From Megamonas funiformis (lineage in GTDB: Bacteria; Bacillota; Negativicutes; Selenomonadales; Selenomonadaceae), in the NCBI RefSeq assembly GCF_010669225.1, contig NZ_CP048627.1, positions 1,439,292 to 1,503,291 of the forward strand: DNA of 64,000 nt, read 5' to 3'. Shown here one piece after another: positions 1 through 8,889 of the stretch. The notes under the pieces were generated by a model. It was not told the DNA's origin. It ran no database searches and saw only the letters and a program-made list of their open reading frames with translations. The number at the start of each line of letters is the position of its first letter. Within the stretch, counting starts at the first letter, position 1. A program made the translations under genes and the position numbers.

Positions 1-212
1 TCATAGTTATTAGTAGCAGATGATGTTGCTTCATCTCTTGTAGCTTCAGCTGTATTTGTGTAAATGGAAGGTCCATTTGCTACACGAGTAACATTAGGAG
101 CTACTTTTACTGTTTGTCTTCTAGTTTCTTGTTTTTCATCAACTTTAGCTTCTATTTCTTCAACTTCTTCTGGAATTAGAAACTTAGTGATTTTTGATAA
201 AAAATCCGCCAT
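1..212 (-). CDS. SepF-like cell division protein, N-terminal part only
   Basis: The first 70 codons of a minus-strand gene whose 3' end lies outside the window. The start ATG at 212 follows a GAGGTGAG ribosome site three bases away. The protein opens with a short amphipathic stretch (MADFLSKITKFLIP), then an acidic, poorly conserved linker. That layout fits SepF, whose N-terminal amphipathic helix binds the membrane and whose missing C-terminal domain would bind FtsZ. The diagnostic domain is not visible, so the name is tentative. Confidence 0.5.
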   Translation of the reverse strand, partial: MADFLSKITKFLIPEEVEEIEAKVDEKQETRRQTVKVAPNVTRVANGPSIYTNTAEATRDEATSSATNNY

Positions 213-391
213 AATCTCACCTCAAATATCCTTTTATAACCCATAAATATATTTTATATAAAATTAAAATAAACCCATACTAGAACAATTCTCTATAAAA
301 TAAAAAAATCCTGCAAAAAACTGTAATAAATATTATTTTCATAAAATTTATTTGATTGTTTAACTAATCAAATAAATTCATAAATATGCTA

Positions 392-419
392 AGAAGCGAC
401 ACATACAAATGTCGCTTCT
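392..419 (-). terminator. Hairpin downstream of typA
   Basis: Perfect 10-bp stem AGAAGCGACA/TGTCGCTTCT with an 8-nt loop, 25 bp after the typA stop. The T-run on the minus strand is short, so termination is likely but not certain. Nothing else is visible between 213 and 444. Confidence 0.6.
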
Positions 420-444
420 AACACATTATATACTATACTTAAAA

Positions 445-2259
445 TTATTTTGCGTTTTTACGTAAACGTCCACGCTGAGATTTATCAAGAATAGTTTTTC
501 TTAAACGAATGCTTTCTGGAGTAACTTCTACCATTTCATCTTTGTTGATGAATTCAAGAGCCTGTTCAAGACTTAAAAGACGAGGTGGAGTTAAGCGAAT
601 AGCTTCATCAGAAGAAGAAGAACGCATATTGGAAACATTTTTCTTCTTACATGGATTTACGTCCATATCAAGTTCACGAGTATTTTCCCCAATAATCATA
701 CCTTCATAAACCATTTGGTTTGGAGAAATGAACATTACACCACGGTCTTGAAGAGTATAAATACCGTATGGAGTTGTTTCACCTTGTTCAAATGCTACTA
801 AAGAACCACGGCTACGACCTGGAATATCACCTTTATATGGAGCATATCCACGGAATACATGGTTCATAATACCATTACCTTTTGTATTAGTTAAGAATTC
901 AGAACGGAAACCGATAAGTCCACGTGCAGGAATAGTGAATTCAAGACGTAAATAACCTTTTAATTCAGTCATATTGGAAAGTTCTGCTTTACGAGTACCA
1001 AGGGATTCCATAACTGTACCCATGAATTCTTGAGGTACTTCAATAGTTAAGTTTTCAATTGGTTCACAAAGTTGACCATTGATTTCTTTATAAATAACTT
1101 CTGGTTTACCAATCTGAAGTTCGTATCCTTCACGACGCATTGTTTCAATGAGAATAGAAAGATGTAATTCGCCACGACCAGAAACTTTAAATGTATCTGG
1201 GCTATCTGTTTCTTCAACACATAAGCTTACATTTGTTTCAGTTTCTTTATATAAACGGTCGCGTAAATGACGAGATGTTACAAACTGACCTTCACGACCA
1301 GCAAATGGGCTAGTATTAACACCAAAAGTCATGGACAATGTAGGTTCATCAATATTAATGCTAGGTAAAGCTTCTGGATTTTCAGCATCAGCAACAGTAT
1401 GACCAATACTTGCACTAGGAAGACCAGTAATTGCTACGATTTCACCAAGTTCAGCTTCGCTAACTTCCATACGTTTTAAACCTTGGTAAACATATACTTT
1501 ACCGATACGTTCTTTAGTTTCGCCATCACCACTGATAACTACTACATTTTGACCTTCTTTGATTTTACCACGCATGATACGACCAATAGCTACACGACCA
1601 ACATATTCGTCAGAATCAAGTGTAGTTACCATCATTTGAAGAGGACCTTCTACATCACCCTGTGGAGCTGGAATTTCTTTAATAAGTAAATCCATTAATG
1701 GTTCTAAGCTATCGCTTTCATCATCAAGGTCAAGTTTAGCAATACCATCACGAGCAATTGCGTATACAACAGGGAAATCAAGCTGATCATCATCAGCACC
1801 AAGTTCCATGAAAAGTTCCAAAACTTCGTCATAAACGTCATCAATACGCTGGTCAGGACGGTCAATTTTGTTGATAACAACGATAGGTTTTAAACCTTGT
1901 TCTAAAGCTTTACGTAAAACATATTTAGTCTGAGGCATAGGACCTTCAGAAGCGTCAACTAATAATAAAACGCCATCAACCATGTTGAGTACACGTTCAA
2001 CTTCGCCACCGAAATCAGCATGGCCTGGTGTATCAACGATGTTGATTTTTATATCTTTATACATTACAGCTGTATTTTTAGACAAAATGGTAATACCGCG
2101 TTCACGTTCAATAGCATTAGAGTCCATTACTCTTTCTGCTACCTGTTCGTTAGCACGGAAAATATGGCTTTGTTTAAGCATTGCGTCAACAAGAGTTGTT
2201 TTACCGTGGTCAACGTGAGCTATGATAGCGACATTTCTCAATTTGTTATTAGTATACAA
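445..2259 (-). CDS. typA: GTP-binding ribosome-associated protein TypA/BipA
   Basis: 604-residue translational GTPase of the TypA/BipA family, which acts on the ribosome in stress and low-temperature subunit assembly. Motifs in order: G1 AHVDHGKTT (residues 14-22), RERGITI, G3 DTPGHADF, G4 NKIDRP, then EF-Tu/EF-G-like domains and the C-terminal domain; length is typical. The start is taken as TTG at 2259 because GGGAGGA lies 8 nt upstream. An earlier in-frame TTG at 2274 overlaps that ribosome site. Monocistronic: own promoter (2331-2359) and a hairpin after the stop. Confidence 0.95.
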   Translation of the reverse strand: MYTNNKLRNVAIIAHVDHGKTTLVDAMLKQSHIFRANEQVAERVMDSNAIERERGITILSKNTAVMYKDIKINIVDTPGHADFGGEVERVLNMVDGVLLLVDASEGPMPQTKYVLRKALEQGLKPIVVINKIDRPDQRIDDVYDEVLELFMELGADDDQLDFPVVYAIARDGIAKLDLDDESDSLEPLMDLLIKEIPAPQGDVEGPLQMMVTTLDSDEYVGRVAIGRIMRGKIKEGQNVVVISGDGETKERIGKVYVYQGLKRMEVSEAELGEIVAITGLPSASIGHTVADAENPEALPSINIDEPTLSMTFGVNTSPFAGREGQFVTSRHLRDRLYKETETNVSLCVEETDSPDTFKVSGRGELHLSILIETMRREGYELQIGKPEVIYKEINGQLCEPIENLTIEVPQEFMGTVMESLGTRKAELSNMTELKGYLRLEFTIPARGLIGFRSEFLTNTKGNGIMNHVFRGYAPYKGDIPGRSRGSLVAFEQGETTPYGIYTLQDRGVMFISPNQMVYEGMIIGENTRELDMDVNPCKKKNVSNMRSSSSDEAIRLTPPRLLSLEQALEFINKDEMVEVTPESIRLRKTILDKSQRGRLRKNAK

Positions 2260-2330
2260 AAAAATTCCTCCCAATGTATTAATGAATATATTATGTTTAC
2301 ATCATATAAAAGATAAAATATCTCTTTACT

Positions 2331-2359
2331 AGTGTAGTATATCAATATCTTTATGTCAA
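2331..2359 (-). promoter_or_regulatory. Predicted promoter of typA
   Basis: On the minus strand TTGACA (2359-2354), 17-bp spacer, TACACT (2336-2331), about 70 bp before the typA start. The rest of 2260-2397 holds nothing else recognisable. Confidence 0.55.
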
Positions 2360-2397
2360 ATTAAAATACTAAAATAGCTAAAAATTTTTCTTTAGAC

Positions 2398-3279
2398 TCA
2401 AGGTCTTTCCAAAGAGATTTTTCCTAATTTTCCTGCTCTAAAATCCTTAAGCACAGCAATAGCAGTTTTTTCAGTATCTACAATACCGCCTTTTTGTAAA
2501 AATCCACGTTTTTTGCCTACCAAAGTAAATAATTCTTCACTAGTTTGTGGAATTTCATCTATTTTATAGCGTTCTTTTATATTTTTAGCATAATCATCTT
2601 TTAAACGCCATAATAAGATTTCAGCAGCACGTTCAATATCATAAACTTCATCACTGATAGCTCCAGTAAAAGCTAAATTCAATCCCACTTCAGGATCTTC
2701 AAATTTTGGCCATAAAATACCTGGAGTATCCAATAAATCAAGATTATTTTTTATTTTAATCCACTGTTTTGCACGTGTAACACCAGGTTTATCAGCAGTT
2801 TTCAATGAAGCACTGCCAGATAATCTATTTATTAAAGAAGATTTCCCTACATTTGGAATACCTACAATCATTACACGAGCATTACGAGGTTTTACACCTT
2901 TATTAGCGAATTTAGCAGTTTTTACCTTTGCCAATTCATCTGCTACAGTTACTAATTGACGAATACCTTTACCATCTAAAGAATTGATTTTCACCACAGA
3001 TTTACCCATAGATGTGAAATATTCTTCCCATTTATTATTGATATTATTATCTGCTAAATCAATTTTATTCAAAGCGATTAAATGCGGTTTTTTACCAATT
3101 AAATCTTTTAAAATTGGATTTGCACTGCTGTTAGGAATACGAGCATCACGAAGCTCAATGACCACATCAACTAATTTTAAATTTTCCACAATAATGCGTT
3201 TAGCTTTTGCCATATGCCCAGGGAACCAATTTAATTGAGCAAGTGTTCCTAAATCATCATATTGCATATTTTCTTCCAT
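2398..3279 (-). CDS. rbgA: Ribosome biogenesis GTPase RbgA (YlqF)
   Basis: 293-residue circularly permuted GTPase that acts late in 50S subunit assembly. The permuted order is visible: G4 NKID (71-74), then G1 GIPNVGKSS (140-148), then G3 DTPG (184-187), followed by the C-terminal RNA-binding helical domain. The N-terminal NWFPGHMAKA signature is characteristic of YlqF. Start ATG follows GGAGGAG by 8 nt. It sits between typA and a terminator, so it is probably transcribed alone. Confidence 0.95.
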   Translation of the reverse strand: MEENMQYDDLGTLAQLNWFPGHMAKAKRIIVENLKLVDVVIELRDARIPNSSANPILKDLIGKKPHLIALNKIDLADNNINNKWEEYFTSMGKSVVKINSLDGKGIRQLVTVADELAKVKTAKFANKGVKPRNARVMIVGIPNVGKSSLINRLSGSASLKTADKPGVTRAKQWIKIKNNLDLLDTPGILWPKFEDPEVGLNLAFTGAISDEVYDIERAAEILLWRLKDDYAKNIKERYKIDEIPQTSEELFTLVGKKRGFLQKGGIVDTEKTAIAVLKDFRAGKLGKISLERP

Positions 3280-3340
3280 TAAATAAACTCCTCCTTATAT
3301 TAATATTCAAATATCTATAACACAAAATTCAAATTCCAAC

Positions 3341-3381
3341 AAAAAAGGCACTATCTTGTGTCAACTACAAGACAGTGTCTT
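3341..3381 (-). terminator. Rho-independent terminator after the PDZ gene
   Basis: Minus-strand stem GACACTGTCTTGT/ACAAGATAGTGCC (one mismatch) with a 7-nt loop, followed by TTTTTTG. It closes the two-gene unit 5261-3427. Confidence 0.8.
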
Positions 3382-3426
3382 ATAAAAAGTATTATATACC
3401 AATATATATACAAAATCAAAATTTTT

Positions 3427-4113
3427 TTATTTTACACCTATAGCATTTATTTTATCTGGCTCTACTACAATAGTTTTTTCTATGCCATCTTGAACAATTA
3501 CAAAAGTTGCAGGTTCAGATGAAAATATATCGACTAATTGTCCCATATTAAAATCTTCAAAATTATCGACTACACTTTTACCATTGATGCTAATTAAACA
3601 ATCACCTGTTTTCATACCAGCTTTTGCTGCTGGAGAATTTTCTGCTACATTTATAATAACTCCATTATCTTTAATTTCACGACTAGAAGCTATTCCATAA
3701 ACGTAACTATCAAAAAATACACGTTTCACAGAATTTAATACTGCCTTTAATTCTTTGACATTATCATATTCTTCAACTTCATTAGTGCCATTAGCATAAA
3801 TTCTTTCATATTTACTAGAAAGTGTCATTTCTACATTATTGCCTTTTTGTACCAATTCACAAATAATATCTTTTTTATCACGATACATAAATTTATTATT
3901 TTTATCTACAGTATCCACAACATTAAACAATACAATTGTATTATCATCTTTTTCTACTAAATTAGTTTTTGCCGAAAATATACTTATAGCTTTGACTATA
4001 CCATGTTTCACTTGCTCGATATTTGTGTTTTCAAATTCTTGATTAATACTACTAGCAAAACAATTAGCGGTAATTACCATTAACAGCATGAATAAAACTA
4101 AAATCTTTTTCAT
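3427..4113 (-). CDS. Exported PDZ-domain protein
   Basis: 228 residues. A signal peptide (KK, then a hydrophobic stretch to about residue 18, with a likely cut near the FASS site) directs export. The middle region is unassigned. A PDZ domain covers about 145-215 (GVIINVAENSPAAKAG, then GDCLISINGKSV). No protease domain is present, so it is not DegP-like; a ligand-binding or chaperone role in the envelope is inference. Ribosome site GGAGAGG. It starts 29 bp after the aldo/keto reductase gene and shares its terminator, so the two are probably co-transcribed. Confidence 0.75.
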   Translation of the reverse strand: MKKILVLFMLLMVITANCFASSINQEFENTNIEQVKHGIVKAISIFSAKTNLVEKDDNTIVLFNVVDTVDKNNKFMYRDKKDIICELVQKGNNVEMTLSSKYERIYANGTNEVEEYDNVKELKAVLNSVKRVFFDSYVYGIASSREIKDNGVIINVAENSPAAKAGMKTGDCLISINGKSVVDNFEDFNMGQLVDIFSSEPATFVIVQDGIEKTIVVEPDKINAIGVK

Positions 4114-4142
4114 TAAAACCCTCTCCTTAAAACTTTCAAATT

Positions 4143-5261
4143 TTAATCTTCAAAAGTTTTAGCAACTGTTTTTAGATAATCAACAATTGTCAAATGTTGC
4201 GGACAATGACCTTCACAACTTCTACATTCAATACAATCAGAAGCTTTCGCATGAGTTTTTATCATATCTTGATATTTTTTCTTACTGCCAGACGCCATGC
4301 CAAAACGTTTTTCATTATTATATAACTCAAAAATCTCTGGTATTTGAATTTGCATTGGACAATTTTCTTTACAATAATTACAAGCTGTACAAGCAATAGC
4401 TGTTGTATCATTGATGATTTTTGCCACTTTAAAAGTTGTTTCAATTTCTTCTTTAGTAAGCGGTTTAAAATCTTCCATATAGCTCAAATTATCTTCCAAT
4501 TGTTCCCACGTTGACATGCCAGAAAGCACCATAAATACATCATCTAAGCTACTAGCAAAACGAATTGCCCATGAAGCCACTGACATTTTTTCATCTTGAG
4601 CTTTCAATAAATCTATACCAGCCTGCGGAATATTTACCAATTTACCGCCTTTTATAGGTTCCATAACAATCACAGGTTTATGATATTTTTGGCATACTTC
4701 ATAACATTTGCGAGATTGCACGCTATCGCTTTCCCAATCAAGATAATTTATCTGTAACTGTACAAATTCAATATCTTCACCAATTTCAAGTAAAATCTTT
4801 TCCAAAAATTCTGCTGTATCATGAAAAGAAAAACCTAATTTTTTAATCTTACCTTCCGCTTTCATTTGACGCAGAAAATCCATAGATTTAAATTCTTTGA
4901 CCTTTGCATAATTATCAACATCTAAACAATGCAATAAATAATAATCAAAATAATCCACACCACATTTTTCTAATTGCTCATCAAAAATACGTTTATTATC
5001 TTCTATGGATTTCAACTGCATTGTAGGTAATTTATCCGCCAATAAAAAGCTTTCTCGTGGATATCTTTTAACTAAAGCTTCCTTTACAAATAACTCACTT
5101 TGATAATTATGGTACATATAAGCAGTATCAAAATACTTAAAGCCCTTTGCCATAAAAGTATCAACCATTTTACAAAATTGCTCCATATCTACCTTGTTAT
5201 TTTCCATATCAAGCATAGGTAAACGCATACAGCCAAAACCAAGTTTCTTCAAATTTTCCAT
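4143..5261 (-). CDS. Aldo/keto reductase with C-terminal ferredoxin domain
   Basis: 372 residues. The N-terminal TIM-barrel aldo/keto reductase carries the catalytic set Asp45, Tyr50 (Tyr48 possible), Lys77, His111. The C-terminal part has two 4Fe-4S motifs, CTACNYCKENCP (from about 291) and CIECRSCEGHCP (from about 343). The fusion is common in anaerobes and suggests electron transfer to or from the NAD(P)-linked site; the substrate is unknown. Start follows AGGAGAG. The gene faces away from the prophage, and its upstream region is shared with the left attachment repeat. Confidence 0.88.
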   Translation of the reverse strand: MENLKKLGFGCMRLPMLDMENNKVDMEQFCKMVDTFMAKGFKYFDTAYMYHNYQSELFVKEALVKRYPRESFLLADKLPTMQLKSIEDNKRIFDEQLEKCGVDYFDYYLLHCLDVDNYAKVKEFKSMDFLRQMKAEGKIKKLGFSFHDTAEFLEKILLEIGEDIEFVQLQINYLDWESDSVQSRKCYEVCQKYHKPVIVMEPIKGGKLVNIPQAGIDLLKAQDEKMSVASWAIRFASSLDDVFMVLSGMSTWEQLEDNLSYMEDFKPLTKEEIETTFKVAKIINDTTAIACTACNYCKENCPMQIQIPEIFELYNNEKRFGMASGSKKKYQDMIKTHAKASDCIECRSCEGHCPQHLTIVDYLKTVAKTFED

Positions 5262-5405
5262 AATCCCACTCTCCTAAAATATATTTATTTAAATTATAAT
5301 ATTTTTTATAGATATTTTCTATGTTATAATCTTCCATCACTAAAATGATACTCCTATAAAAAATAATCTATAATAAATATCATATTTCTACAAAATTTAT
5401 AAAAT

Positions 5406-5553
5406 AATGGTACCTCTCATATATTTTCAAAATAACAAAAAGTCAAATCTCTAATAACAAAAGCTCTATAAAGCCTTATAAAATAAGTATAAAAAATAGT
5501 CAAAAAGTCAAAAATAATTGTTGACATTTTGACTAATTCGAGTATAATAATAA
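5406..5553 (+). repeat. attL: 148-bp prophage boundary repeat
   Basis: Matches 50946-51093 over 148 bp with differences only at 5491/51031 and 5520/51060. The flanks diverge sharply on both sides. The repeat contains TTGACA and TATAAT (16-bp spacer) reading rightwards, plus GTCAA-type boxes. At this end the promoter points into the prophage's gene-free left margin and meets the terminator at 5851. 5262-5405, the host flank between the reductase start and attL, shows no gene. Confidence 0.92.
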
Positions 5554-5678
5554 CAACTTTCTACATTATAAAATAATTATCAATTTATATCATATTAATA
5601 ATATGCCTTTGCTATTACTATTTTATTATATTTATTCTATCACTTATTATTTATATTTTTTTATTTTTGTTACTATTT

Positions 5679-5718
5679 ATGGTACTTCATAATAAAAATG
5701 GTACCAAAATGGTACCTC
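5679..5718 (+). repeat. GGTACC direct repeats, candidate integrase arm sites
   Basis: Copies of ATGGTAC(C/T) at 5679, 5697 and 5708. The same motif occurs at 5407 and, at the other phage end, at 50936 and 50947. ATGGTACCAAAATGGTACC is shared by 5697-5716 and the 50936 region. Directly repeated short motifs flanking the core at both phage ends are what arm-type integrase or excisionase sites look like; binding is inference. The rest of 5554-5850 is AT-rich with no gene seen. Confidence 0.45.
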
Positions 5719-5850
5719 AAAATCTATTATTACTGTTAATAAATAACTAAACTCCTTGTATATCAACTTCTTTATCAGTATAATAAAAACCATAAAAATT
5801 AATTTTATTAAATTTAACTTTAACAAATGTTGTATTTCCCTATAACAACA

Positions 5851-5895
5851 AAAAGCCCCTATTACTTAGAAAAGATCTAGGTAATAGGGGCTTTT
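5851..5895 (-). terminator. Bidirectional terminator closing the late operon
   Basis: Perfect 15-bp stem AAAAGCCCCTATTAC/GTAATAGGGGCTTTT with a 15-nt loop and A/T tails on both sides. It lies 40 bp after the last lysis-module gene and also blocks transcription entering from the attL promoter. Confidence 0.88.
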
Positions 5896-5934
5896 AGCAA
5901 TAAAAGAAAATGTTATTTAATTATAACTCTTTTA

Positions 5935-6141
5935 TTAAATTTTATCTATAATTTTATTTACTTCTGCGATACCTTTACCATCTAGCTTATCTATTATCCC
6001 AAGATAAGCCACATTTCTAGCTACTACAGATGTGCTAGTAGTTGTAATTATTTGTTTTTGTAATTTGTCCTTAAGCTTTCGCTTTTCATCATCTAATTTA
6101 GATTTAATAAAAATCTTTGCAAATTCTTTTAATATGTTCAT
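5935..6141 (-). CDS. Small phage protein of unknown function, lysis module
   Basis: 68 residues, lysine-rich helical N-terminal half (FIKSKLDDEKRKLKDKLQ) and a Thr/Ser-rich centre. No domain recognised. Ribosome site GAGGAAT seven bases before ATG; two bases after the previous gene. As the last gene of the late operon behind the amidase it may be a lysis accessory, but nothing in the sequence proves it. Confidence 0.6.
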   Translation of the reverse strand: MNILKEFAKIFIKSKLDDEKRKLKDKLQKQIITTTSTSVVARNVAYLGIIDKLDGKGIAEVNKIIDKI

Positions 6142-6143
6142 GC

Positions 6144-6419
6144 TTATTCCTCTGTTGGTGCTAATTTATTAACTACTTTTTCTACAATCCAAAGACTACC
6201 ATTTATGGCTACTGGTAAGAAAATAGTATCTCTAAATTTTACCCAGCCTTTTTCATCAACCGCACTATTTTTAAGCTCTGCAACAAAAGCTGTAGCTACT
6301 TCTTTAACTGCTGGCAATGCCGTATCTTTAATCCATTTTATAGCCATATCTTTTACTTCAGTCGTAATAAAATCCTTCATATTTTCTAAAACTTCATTTT
6401 TAATTTCATCAATAGTCAT
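6144..6419 (-). CDS. Small phage protein of unknown function, lysis module
   Basis: 91 residues. Largely helical, with a mildly hydrophobic segment near 66-80 (TIFLPVAINGSLWIVE) that could be one membrane-associated helix. Ribosome site AAGGAG. It sits between the amidase and the 68-aa gene, two bases from the latter, so translation is probably coupled. A second holin-like or spanin-like role is conceivable but unsupported by any motif. Confidence 0.6.
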   Translation of the reverse strand: MTIDEIKNEVLENMKDFITTEVKDMAIKWIKDTALPAVKEVATAFVAELKNSAVDEKGWVKFRDTIFLPVAINGSLWIVEKVVNKLAPTEE

Positions 6420-6435
6420 ATTAATAATCTCCTTA

Positions 6436-6981
6436 TTAAAATAATTTTTCTGCGTCAGTTATACCTCTAGCGATAGCATTAGCAAATTCTTCTATTCTAT
6501 ACATAAGTTTATAAGCATCTTCTTGATTTGAAATAAATGCTGTTTCTACTAATACCGCAGGCATACTAGTTTCTCTTAATACACACAAATCTGGACGTTC
6601 TTTAATGCCACGGTCCACCATATTAAGAGAATTAACAATTTGTGCCTGAATACATTTAGCTAATAGTTCCGCCTTACCACCTGTACTGTAGATAAGCGTT
6701 TCTGTTCCTTTTGCACTAGCATTAACTGCACTATTGCAATGAATAGATACAAAAATATCTGCACCACTATTATTTGCAGTGGCACAGACATTAGGTTTCC
6801 CCTCTGTTTCTCCATTGAGGTTATCAGATTGAAGAATTTGACACGGATAGCCGATTACTTCCATTGTCTTTTTTAATTTTTCGCCAATAGCTAAAGCAAT
6901 ATCTACTTCTCTAATATTATTCGCACAAGCTCCAGGGTCTAAATCCATATCATGCCCAGGATTGATAAAAATTTTTAACAT
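6436..6981 (-). CDS. N-acetylmuramoyl-L-alanine amidase (phage endolysin)
   Basis: 181 residues, essentially a bare Amidase_3 catalytic domain that cuts the MurNAc-L-Ala bond of peptidoglycan. Zinc ligands and catalytic residues are visible: His10 (INPGHD), Glu25 (REVDIA), His81 (VSIHCNS) and Glu146 (VLVETAF). There is no signal peptide and no separate cell-wall-binding domain, so export depends on the holin. Ribosome site AAGGAG precedes ATG by about 10 nt. This would be the lysin of the late operon. Confidence 0.92.
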   Translation of the reverse strand: MLKIFINPGHDMDLDPGACANNIREVDIALAIGEKLKKTMEVIGYPCQILQSDNLNGETEGKPNVCATANNSGADIFVSIHCNSAVNASAKGTETLIYSTGGKAELLAKCIQAQIVNSLNMVDRGIKERPDLCVLRETSMPAVLVETAFISNQEDAYKLMYRIEEFANAIARGITDAEKLF

Positions 6982-7002
6982 TATGCATACACTCCTTTTA
7001 TT

Positions 7003-7026
7003 AAACTGGTCGAATTCGACTAGTTT
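7003..7026. repeat. 24-bp palindrome between holin and amidase
   Basis: AAACTGGTCGAATTCGACTAGTTT is palindromic except for one pair. It lies 22 bp upstream of the amidase start in a region otherwise free of genes. It could be an operator, an RNA hairpin controlling amidase translation, or a processing site; the sequence does not say which. Confidence 0.5.
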
Positions 7027-7027
7027 G

Positions 7028-7194
7028 CTAAATTTAACTAAAAATAAACTAAATTTTAGCTTAAATCTACCAATAATCTACCGATTACCTTCCAATTAAA
7101 GCCTTTAATAGTGCGGTTTATAAACTCTAACTTTACAATTACCTTCCAATTACCTTCCAATTACTTTCTTATCATCTAACTGCATTGAATAGGT
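7028..7194 (-). repeat. Gene-free interval with ATTGGAAGGTA repeats
   Basis: On the minus strand, ATTGGAAGGTA occurs twice in tandem after the holin stop, again (as TTGGAAGGTAATC) near 7090, with a diverged neighbour (ATTGGTAGAT). A 38-codon TTG-initiated frame crosses the repeats but has no good ribosome site, so I do not call it a gene. The interval probably separates holin and amidase expression. Confidence 0.4.
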
Positions 7195-7644
7195 TCATTT
7201 TTTTGCCTTTATTTCTGTAAATTGAGCCAAAGTATCTTTTAATTTTTTAGGAACTGGCAAACCACAATTGCTAGCATTTTCTAAAATACTTAAGCCTTCA
7301 TTTCCAATAAAAAAGAGCAAGACAACATTTTTTATCAATGTGTCCTGCCCAATTAATACATCCATCTGATGTGCTAATATTACCAAGCAAAGAATAACCA
7401 TTTTCTTGATAATACCTTTGAAACCTTTCCTACTATCTAAGTAAACATTAGACATTATATATGCAGCACTTAGACCTGTAATATAATCAATAATCATAAA
7501 AATTAACAATATTTCTATCTGATTGTTCCATTGCCCTATAAAGTGCTGCAATAAAACTCCCACAAAGGCAACACCTCCTCCAACATACGTTTCTAATTTA
7601 GTAGGAATTAACGAACTAACAAAATTTATAATTTGCTCATACAT
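7195..7644 (-). CDS. Phage holin (Holin_4/Cph1-like family)
   Basis: 149 residues with three to four hydrophobic segments: about 21-36, 42-64 (ILLIFMIIDYITGLSAAY, the family's hallmark DYITG), 80-97 and 104-117. Holins of this family make membrane lesions that release the endolysin. The charged C-terminus (KLKDTLAQFTEIKAKK) is typical. Ribosome site GGAG six bases before ATG. Oddity: the gene is cut off from the rest of the late operon by the divergent recombinase gene, only 40 bp away. Confidence 0.88.
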   Translation of the reverse strand: MYEQIINFVSSLIPTKLETYVGGGVAFVGVLLQHFIGQWNNQIEILLIFMIIDYITGLSAAYIMSNVYLDSRKGFKGIIKKMVILCLVILAHQMDVLIGQDTLIKNVVLLFFIGNEGLSILENASNCGLPVPKKLKDTLAQFTEIKAKK

Positions 7645-7684
7645 AAGCTTCTCCTTTAAACTCCTAATAAAAGGAGTGATTTAT

Positions 7685-8734
7685 TTGAATAATAAAAGAT
7701 TAAAATTACCTAATGGTTTTGGTAGTATTACCAAAAAAAGTGGTCGACGTAGACGTCCCTATGAAATAAGAAAATTCATTGATGGACGTCAAAAAGTTAT
7801 AGGTTATGAAACAACCTATGAAAGTGCGTTAGCTTTTTTATGTGAATATAATAAAAATCCCTTACTTTTTTCTCCATCTGAAATTACTTTTGATGAACTA
7901 TTCTGCTTGGTAAAAGCTTATTTATATCCACGTATTAAAGAACGTACACAATCTAGCTATAATTGTGCATATAAACATCTAAATCGTTTATATGATAAAC
8001 AGTTTGCTAAAATTCGTATTGGTGATTTACAATCTGCAATACGTGATATACATGATAATGGTGCTGGATATAGTACACAAAAGAAAGCTAGACAAGTTCT
8101 ACATCACATGTATACCTACGCAGTGAAGTATGAGATAATTCCACCAGAAAAAGATATTAGTCGGTATATTGATATAGACAAAGATAAAAAAGTCTATAAA
8201 AAAACCATATTCAATACCCGACAGATTTATAAACTTTTCCGAGCCACCGATGAACACCGATATGCCAAAATGATACTAATGCACATGATGTTAGGTACTC
8301 GTCCTAGTGAATTTTTAGCAATAGAAAAAACTGATGTAAAGCTTAGACAACGTTACCTAATAATAAGAGAAAGTAAGACAGAAGCTGGCAGAAATAGAAT
8401 TATTCCATTGCATAAACAAACATTACCTTTTTGGATAGAATTTTTAGCAGAAAACAATAAATATATTGCTACAGATAATAACGGCATACATCTCAATTAT
8501 AGCCGTTTTCGTACTCGCTTCGATAAAACCCTTATAGAGTTAAAAATAAAGCGCCATACACCACATGAATGCAGACACACACTTGCGAGCTTATTAAATA
8601 ACGCAGACGCTAATCCAACCGCAATAAAAAGAATACTAGGACACGCCAGCAGTAATATAACAGAAAAACACTATACACATAAGGACCTGCACCAACTAAA
8701 AAAAGCAATGGATTTAATAGTGTTTAAATATTAA
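7685..8734 (+). CDS. Second tyrosine recombinase, candidate tail-fibre cassette invertase
   Basis: 349 residues from a TTG start 8 nt after GGAGTG. An N-terminal arm-binding region (GFGSITKKSGRRRRPYEIR) is followed by a SAM-like domain and a full catalytic set: Arg206 (LGTRPSE), Lys231, His294-x-x-Arg297 (PHECRHT), His320 (ILGHAS) and Tyr330 (EKHYTH). It is distinct from the attR-side integrase. It stands alone on the plus strand inside the minus-strand late operon, 0.8 kb from the array of alternative fibre tips. That position matches Rci-like shufflon recombinases, so I infer it inverts those cassettes; an integrase left by a nested element is the alternative. Confidence 0.85.
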   Translation: MNNKRLKLPNGFGSITKKSGRRRRPYEIRKFIDGRQKVIGYETTYESALAFLCEYNKNPLLFSPSEITFDELFCLVKAYLYPRIKERTQSSYNCAYKHLNRLYDKQFAKIRIGDLQSAIRDIHDNGAGYSTQKKARQVLHHMYTYAVKYEIIPPEKDISRYIDIDKDKKVYKKTIFNTRQIYKLFRATDEHRYAKMILMHMMLGTRPSEFLAIEKTDVKLRQRYLIIRESKTEAGRNRIIPLHKQTLPFWIEFLAENNKYIATDNNGIHLNYSRFRTRFDKTLIELKIKRHTPHECRHTLASLLNNADANPTAIKRILGHASSNITEKHYTHKDLHQLKKAMDLIVFKY

Positions 8735-8739
8735 AATTT

Positions 8740-8821
8740 GGCACTAATACGGCGTTAATATTAATCTATATAAATTGCTATGTTCCTTTATTTTCTAAGG
8801 TGGAACACGGCACAAATACGG
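8740..8821. repeat. Repeated GGCACWAATACGG motif after the recombinase gene
   Basis: GGCACTAATACGG (8740-8752) and GGCACAAATACGG (8809-8821) lie 69 bp apart just after the recombinase stop. Between them is an inverted TGTTCC/GGAACA pair (8781-8786, 8802-8807). This could be a recombinase binding region or the scar of an inserted module; no function can be assigned from sequence. Confidence 0.35.
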
Positions 8822-8842
8822 TAATATAATTTTTTGCATAAT

Positions 8843-8889
8843 AAAAGCACCCTCTAAGCCTTATTTTTACTAGCTTCTTGGGTGCTTTT
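8843..8889. terminator. Bidirectional terminator between recombinase and zinc-ribbon genes
   Basis: Stem AAAAGCACCC (8843-8852) and GGGTGCTTTT (8880-8889) with a 27-nt loop. The distal arm overlaps the last codons of the minus-strand zinc-ribbon gene. It can stop the late transcript and the convergent recombinase transcript, isolating the recombinase module. Confidence 0.75.

Noticed and set aside
5262-5553. tRNA gene as attachment site
   Set aside because: The boundary repeat shows no tRNA cloverleaf or CCA end; it carries a promoter instead.
7106-7175. 38-codon frame starting with TTG between holin and amidase
   Set aside because: It is made of the ATTGGAAGGTA repeats and has no good ribosome site; treated as noncoding.
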